Source: Sinotaia quadrata
Lineage: Eukaryota > Mollusca > Gastropoda > Architaenioglossa > Viviparidae
DNA length: 64,000 bases
Assembly: GCA_028829895.1 (NCBI GenBank)
Contig: CM054184.1
Span: forward strand, 19,975,201-20,039,200
Direction: 5' to 3'
Of this stretch, positions 56,101-64,000 are shown one piece after another. The translations under genes and the position numbers were made by a program. Position 1 is the stretch's first letter. The number at the start of each line of letters is the position of its first letter. The notes below the pieces were generated by a model, which did no database searches, was not told the origin of the DNA, and saw only the letters and a program-made list of their open reading frames with translations.

Positions 56101-59100
56101 ATGATCAAGACAAAGAGATGAAAGAGGAGAGGGGAGAGAATTACAGAAATAATATATGGTTTGATCTCTTTCGTATAGGCATTGCAAAAATAAAAGCTAA
56201 CCACACAGCATAGTGCAATCCACTAAAATCCCAAATACAATATTTTCTACAGCCTAAAATCTAATTTTTACCAGAATTAGTAAAACACTTATCATCGGCT
56301 GGTGCACGGAAGTTGGTGTGGTGAATTAGACACGGCCTGTGCGCCTGCACTGTACTTTGAATGGAAAATTTTCGTAGCATGATATTATATAATCTATCTT
56401 GATTATAAGGCATTAATGTATAAAACAGAAAAAATCCGATCTAAGTCTGTCCAGTACTATTTTATTTAAGCCCGCACAAGCCCACAACCATTACATTTTT
56501 ATTATTTGTAAGGATGTTGTCACAAGTAATCATTCAAGAAGTAAGTGGCTATATCATTAGAACTATATGAGCAGCAAATACATACTCTTTAATTGAAAAG
56601 TATATTTTTAATAATCATGGCTATAGCATGGCGGCATGTTTATTATCTTGATATCAGCTAGCGACAAAATTGACTGAAGAATTGCCATGTAGAACATATA
56701 GGTTCTAAAAAATGTATTACTAGATATTATTGCATTTTCTCGAAAGTACAATATATCTAGCCCAGCATGGAATATCGCAATATCTACGGTAAAAAATAAA
56801 CAATGTTAGTTTAGAACACACTTTAGCTAACATAGGTTAAATACTACTATTACAACAACTACTACTAATGCAGACGATAAAACATTTCATCGTATGAAAT
56901 CTCTTAGCGTTTTACAAGAATTATTTATTCATAAAGCACCAGTCTAATGAACATATTACTTAAATACATCAGAAAATATACAAGTAAAATAAAAAAAAAA
57001 CAAAATTATTCCACTGGCAAATGATAAAATATAACAAACAGTTGTATTTAGAACAGAGAATCCTAAATAAACGAATTTACAAATAATCTATGTTGACAAC
57101 TAATAAGTGTAAATTTTATTTTAAAAAAGTTACTAATACTTAGATAAAACAATGACACAACAGACAAGGTGCTATTCTTGCTGATGAAAAATATGCCTCT
57201 TGAAAATGGCAATGGTCCTTTAGTGTCTCACATAACAGGAAATGAGTTCCGGTTAGATGGACCGTGATAAAACGCCGTGGCCTGATGACACACTGTGCTT
57301 TCGGAATGTTAAAAATTCGCGTCTGGCATTAAGCACAAGGGCACATCAAATGAATACGTAGTGCTAGACCAGCCAGAGAAAGAAAGCAAAAGAAAAAAAA
57401 TTCGCTTACTGTAAACTGCTTTGGAAAAGTAGTCAGGTAGGACTGACGACGAATGGAGTGACAAGATCAGTTCTTGGATGCTCTGAGAACACTCCAAGCT
57501 ACAATGTATTGGAACTTGACGTTTCTTCCCAAGACTGTGGTGAAAAGATATAAAAGAATTGTAAAAGCAAGATGAGAGAGCACCAGTGAACACACAAAAC
57601 GAAAGAGAGCACCAGTGAAGACACAAAACGAAAGTAACAATGAACACACACAAAAAAAGAGAGATTACCAATGAACACACAAAACGAAAGAGAGCACCAG
57701 TGAAGACACAAAACGAAAGTAACAATGAACACACACACAAAAAAGAGAGATTACCAATGAACACAAAATGGGAGAGATTATTAGTGAACACAAAACGGGA
57801 GAGAGCTCCAGTGAACACACAAATCGAGACACTTTTCACAGGACGTTTATTATCACAACATAATAAATGGTTACCACTATTATGCTATGTCACTTAAAAT
57901 TTATTACACACATTACTTGTTTCGCTTTGACCTTTTTGTTCTTGTTTAATCGCCTTTCTTTTTCTAAAGAGTATTCGTTCTCTATATGATAGAAAGTTTC
58001 ATTTCAATGTTCATGCATTGATGTACTAAATGGGTTAATAAAGTAAATATGTATATGTGCACATTTGTGTACCATGTGTATATAATTATGTATATAATTG
58101 TTTGAGTATGCTTGTATGTCTGTATACCATGTATGTTTATGAGTATATATGTATGTTACGAGTGTTTATGAGTATGTGTGTATGTCTGTATACTATGTAT
58201 GTTTATGAGTATGTGTATATGTCTATATACTATGTGTGTTTATGAGTATGTATGTCTGTATACTATGCGTGTTTATGAGTATGTGTGTATGGCTGTATAT
58301 TATGTATGTTTATGAGTATGTGTGTATGTATGCATACTATTTGTATTTATGAGATTGTGTGTATGTCTGTATACTATGTGTGTTTATGAGTATGCGTGTA
58401 TGTGTGTATATTACGCGTGTTTATGAGTATGTATGTATGTATGTATACTGTTTGTGTTTTTGAGTATGTGTGTATGTCTGTATACTATGTGTGCTTATGA
58501 ATATGTATGTATGTCTGTATACTATGTGTTTGAGTATGTGTGTTTGTCTGTACACTACGTGTGTTTATGAGTACGTGTGATGAAATGCATCATGTTACAA
58601 AATTCACTTCGTAAATGATTATGCGACCTCTCTGCAAAGGGAGACAAAAACATGTGGTCCATAAACATCAAACGCAAGTGTGGCGTGAGACTCACAAGTC
58701 ATTCCTCGTATTGACAAATGCACGACCTGCTAATGAACACTGATGTAAAAAAAAATGTATGATAGAAAATGATAATAATATTCTAACAGCCATACTTTGT
58801 ATATTGTCAGACGAAGCAAAACTTAGCCCGGCATCACTCCATAAACATTTAAAAATTAAAATAATAAAATGTAGATACATGAGAGGTATAGGAACCATAG
58901 CATAAAATATACGTTTAAAGCATTTAACCAAGACACTAATTACAAGACTGACCAGCCACTCCAAGACATTAGCAGGATGTTAGAGTAATACAAGAACCGA
59001 CCACCCAGGGCTAGGGCACAGGAAATGGTTAGGGATCAAAGGGGTCACTTGTAACTAGCTGATAGGGAAGGGATAGACTCACACTGAGCTATAGGCTAGA

Positions 59101-59347
59101 ATACAGGAAGCGGTCGGGGATCAAAGGGCCACTTTAGCTAACAGTAGAGGGAAGGGTTAGTTTCAAATATAAAAATAAATTTATTCTAAATATGAAACCC
59201 TATATTCATTCACTCCACTTCACTCCACATATTCATATCATGTTCGTCGTTTCCGGTGCTCCATTTAACTATTTCTATTACTACAAAATAAATGTATGCC
59301 TTAGGTGTGACTCATTCATTGTGTTCTCTAGCCATTGCTCTCTTCAC

Positions 59348-59426
<79 letters not shown>

Positions 59427-59428
59427 TT
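54876..59428. other. Spacer between gene 2 and gene 3
   Basis: No recognised gene. Repeats: 77-bp duplication at 55886-56041, (GA)n at 56058-56098, imperfect agcaccagtgaacacacaaa units at 57570-57820, an about 36-bp array at 58055-58580 (gtatgtctgtatactatgtg type), an about 90-bp diverged duplication at 58990-59155, and (CA)n at 59351-59424. Confidence 0.6.
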
Positions 59429-59448
59429 AAGTTTCCTTAAGGAAACTT
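59429..59448. promoter_or_regulatory. 20-bp perfect palindrome upstream of gene 3
   Basis: aagtttccttaaggaaactt is a perfect inverted repeat 70-90 bp before the gene 3 start codon, directly after a (CA)n tract and followed by an A/T-rich TATA-like stretch. It could bind a dimeric transcription factor. The inverted GGAA halves resemble ETS or STAT-type half sites only loosely. Confidence 0.3.
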
Positions 59449-59517
59449 TTAAAATATTATTGTATACGTTTTCAAACGATCCACAGCAGAATGACGACCT
59501 GTGCACAAACGTTCGAA

Positions 59518-60392
<875 letters not shown>

Positions 60393-61412
60393 GTAAGAAG
60401 ATTAAACTTTACTCTTTTCTTTTCTAAAGTTGAAATTACATTTGCTTGGTGTTTGAACTCATCAGACTGACTAGGCAATAGGATATTGCAGTGTACTTCG
60501 CCTTTAATTGATGAATGGCTTGGTTATGTGCTGCAGTAGTTAAATAAACTTGAAGGATATTTGGGTCTCGTTATTTTGGTACTCGAGGGAAAATATATGA
60601 AATAAAATAATGTTAATGTGTACATTCAGCTCGATTTACATTCACTATTCTTCTCGCTAAAATACAAATACCAGTGTACGTAACTAGCACACGTAGATAG
60701 TACAGTCAGCCATAAACACAAATACCAATTTACGTAACTCGCACACGTAGATAGTACAGTCAGCCATAAACACAAATACCAATTTATGTAACTCGCACAC
60801 GTAGATAGTACAGTCAGCCATAAACACAAATACCAATTTACGTAACTCGCACACGTAGATAGTACAGTCAGCCATAAACACAAATACCAATTTACGTAAC
60901 TAGCACACATAGACAGTACAGTCATAAATTCGTAAATTACGTAGTAAAAACGCGCGTAAATAAATAGACAACGCATATTCACTTTTAATAGGAGAGTCAT
61001 AAACACAATTAATGAATAAAATCATAAACGTGTGTAAGTAATATATTCATACAATATCGAAATATATATCCATGGAGACGAAATTATAGTCATAAACCTG
61101 CAAATAGTACAGACATAGACGAGTAAATTACACAGTTATACATACACACGTTAAAACATAATTAAGAAACATAACAAAACGTAAATAGTATCCTTGTAAA
61201 CATTTAATAGAACATTTATAAATACGTGAAAATAACACAGTCATGAAAACAACATTGTTGTACCACGTGAATAATACGGTAATAGACACTTGTGTAATAG
61301 AGTCGTAAACAATACAATCATAAACACATTACCACAGTATTAGTAAATAAATTAACAGTCACGTAAAAAATCCCACATAAGAAGCAATATCACAAATCTG
61401 TACATAACTAAT

Positions 61413-61700
61413 TGTTACATTCCAGCATTTGTTTAGAGACCCTGTCTCAGCATGAGGATTTTTAGATTATTAGATTTTAACATTCACCTATGCTGACAAC
61501 AGACTGGTTGCCAAGATCTCCCCTTCAGTCCCTAAATTACCTCCGTAGTTTGGATACTAATTTTAGTGACAGGCGAACTTGTGTAACAAAGCACGAACTG
61601 AGTGCGTTATCCAATTACGACTAATTATTCATTCAATCTTTCGTCTTGACTTTATACCCCCCAACCCAGTCCCGATTGGTCTTCCTTGCAATAATTAGCC
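61413..61700. repeat. Dispersed repeat, left copy
   Basis: tgttacattccagcatttgt, ttagagaccctg and aacagactggttgc match 63302-63420 in the same order. Both copies follow cataaacac-type arrays, suggesting an old about 1.9-kb tandem duplication. Confidence 0.5.
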
Positions 61701-63301
61701 AACTATCGTAATTAGGCAACAATAAAATATTTATTTATTAACAATTAGCAAAAAGACAATTCTATACATTCGTTTCCAATATGCAGGTCATAGGACTGCT
61801 ATTCTCTATCGTGTCAAACGAGTCACAAGATTCCAGACTAACGTTCAGAGTACATTGATCTATTACTTAACTCCCACAAGTCCATCAGTTATGATAACAC
61901 TCTTGCTTGACAGTGCAGTAACAGGCCAGATTGACGGCTGTTACATAACTCAGCTCTTCCACCAGATGGAAGGCCCCCCTCCGTGCGCGTCCAGTAAGTC
62001 TAGGCACGTTGAACGCTGGCACAAGGTCTCTACAGAATCTCCACGAAGCTGCAACATGCTTCGGACTCAAGACAAAAGGCCAGAAAAGCCAAAGCCACAC
62101 AAAAAAAAAAACCGCTCTGAAAATATAATTTGTTTCATGAGCGACACTCTTATTTACTCGCCGACCTATACATGTGGCCTTGACATATAGCGCAGCCTAT
62201 TTACAAATCGATCTTTAATCGTATTTTACATCAAAAGATAAAATAAGATACAATCTAAAATCACGCTCATGCTCATGTGTGTTACAATTACAACGCAACG
62301 TATCCCACGCAAGGGATTAGATCTTTACATACAAAGTAATTATATTTTACAATAAAAGGTAAAACGTGAAATGAGTGATACGACTAAAAATCACGCATAC
62401 GCGTGTTACGATTACAATAAGACATTTTACACGTAAGTGCGTTACATTATTATATACAAAATACTTCAGCGCATGCAGGCTTTCCACAAATACAATTCAG
62501 TTAGTTGGCTTCCGAAAGGATGAATTTAATCTTCCCTAATCTTTATACAATAAAGATAAACTATCATTCAACAATACAACACTTTATATAGAGACGCAAA
62601 TACACCAAAATATATCCACTCTATTATCTAGACATAAAATAACACGGTTATAGACACAAAATAACAGTCAAAGACACTTGAAACAAGAGTCATAGACACA
62701 TGAAATAACACGGTTATAGACACATAAAATAACAAAGACACTTGAAACAAGAGTCATAGACACATGAAATAACACGGTTATAGACACATAAAATAACAGT
62801 CATAGACACATGAAATAACACCGTCAAAGACTGATGAAATAACATGTGTCAAAGACTGATGAAATAACCATAGACACATGAAATAACATAACATAATCGA
62901 AGACGCACAAACAAATACGTCATATATAATTTAACATGATATTCATACAGTACGTAAATAGCAGTCATAAATACCAACCTAGCATAGTCATTAACACGTA
63001 ATTAACAGTCAGTAGATAAAATATGACATTTATAAATACGTAAATAATAGATTTATAAGTACTCTTAGTAAACATAAATAACACAGATGTATCAAATTGC
63101 CAAGTGTAATAACACACGTCAACAAGCCTTAAATATACGTATATTGCACTGTCAAATGTAAATACTAAAGGCAACAAACACATAAAATAGCAAACCAAAA
63201 CCCACAATTGATTTAGCACTGTAAATAAATTGTCATTATCTCTCTATATTTATAAACCAGTAACATTTAATAACTAGAAGCGTGTTTATTGTTTGATACC
63301 C

Positions 63302-63600
63302 TGTTACGTTTCCAGTATTTATTTAGAGACCCTGCTTAGGAAATTATGGAAGCTTTAATTTACTAATTAAACTAATTCCCTCTCATTTAACCTAAACAGA
63401 CTGGTTGCTCAAATTATCATTCGACTAAATTAAAAATGCATCTTTGTAGTCTAGATCACAGATTTACGAACTGACAACTTGCGTACAATAGCTGGTTTGG
63501 AGATCGTTAAAAACTCCCTTAGATTCATATGCATTCGTTACGTCATTCATTTAGCTCAAACAGCCCCCATCCAAACCACATTTTAGGTCTATGCATACAA
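63302..63600. repeat. Dispersed repeat, right copy
   Basis: Diverged partner of 61413-61700. Confidence 0.5.
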
Positions 63601-64000
63601 ATTACTACTAAAGAGGTTCTTAACAAGATGAAAAATGAATTTAATATTTAACAACTAACAGTAACAATTAATTATGAGCACGAAGTCTAGATTCAAAATA
63701 ATTGTAATTTCCCACTCAATCCTTAGAGTCAATTGTCTTTATAGAGAATTGTTCTGCCAAATATTCACTTGATCCGGGAGGGTAGAAAATGTACTTATCT
63801 ACACTCTTGACGCCACGTGGTTTCCAAACTGGTTAGATCTGGTCCACATCACTTTGGCTCATCGCCGGTACTGCTTGTAGCATTAACAGTCAATCGTCCA
63901 CTGAATTACTGCATCGCTAACGTACTTGCGACGATGTTAACCGTAGTTAACATGATGTACTTCTACATAGAATACGTATGGGTCATGAAGATACCAGAGT

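Larger units (their letters stand above)
60393..64000. other. Gene 3 intron 2 (open at window end)
   Basis: 54-bp array, 5 copies at 60665-60930 (aactcgcacacgtagatagt type). Degenerate cataaacac repeats run to 61400, and an about 29-bp array lies at 62620-62900. A dispersed sequence at 61413-61700 recurs at 63302-63600. No second half-Ig exon was found. Confidence 0.55.

Noticed and set aside
61855..62190. 111-codon plus frame in gene 3 intron
   Set aside because: No Ig motif, no usable acceptor in phase 0, mixed composition; it may be dispersed-repeat sequence.

Overview
This is a eukaryotic, animal-type window: AT-rich, intron-rich, GT-AG splice sites in consistent phase, AATAAA polyadenylation signals, hAT DNA transposons, an R4/Dong-type non-LTR retrotransposon, and a very high load of microsatellites and minisatellites. 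A lophotrochozoan (molluscan) or other marine invertebrate source is my inference; nothing in the sequence names the species. There are no prokaryotic genes, rRNA genes, convincing tRNA genes or CRISPR arrays. Long open frames on their own mislead here, because most come from tandem repeats or antisense transposon sequence. The real genes are small exons recognised by splice sites, phase and mutual similarity.

The main content is a plus-strand cluster of three related genes for single-pass immunoglobulin-superfamily (IgSF) membrane receptors. Each is built as a signal-peptide exon ending in Cys-Gly (phase 1), one Ig domain split over two exons (phase 1 to 0, then 0 to 1), a Ser/Thr-rich stalk exon starting T-[DE]-[IV]-C, a transmembrane exon, and an unrelated cytoplasmic tail. 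Gene 1 (18017-27675) is complete in six exons, about 283 residues. Gene 2 (35958-54313) lacks a recognisable signal exon, has two interchangeable-looking 5' half-Ig exons of identical length plus a degenerate 3' half-Ig exon, and ends in a giant last exon whose product carries 29 copies of a 14-residue repeat. Gene 3 (59518 onward) has its signal-peptide and first half-Ig exons in the window and runs off the right edge.

Layout: 1-18000 holds no recognised gene. It has minisatellites, a complete hAT-like element (7808-10034, perfect 8-bp target duplication) and an unidentified CAA-rich repeat family found inside the hAT element, again at 10.7-12.9 kb, and in part at 36.8-37.3 kb. Gene 1 introns contain tandem repeats; two of these arrays have amplified the exon end together with the splice donor. 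28.2-35.9 kb is a repeat-filled spacer. The intron of gene 2 before its second half-Ig exon contains a head-to-tail pile of 5'-truncated R4/Dong-like copies joined through (TAA)n tails (40.0-45.7 kb) and an older copy (46.1-47.7 kb). A second hAT element with a BED-finger fragment lies in the next intron (47969-49177). 54.9-59.5 kb is a repeat-rich spacer before gene 3.

How the genes work together is inference. The cluster looks like a family of cell-surface recognition receptors sharing an ectodomain plan and differing in signalling tails, a layout seen in invertebrate immune and allorecognition clusters. No ligand, ITAM or ITIM is evident.
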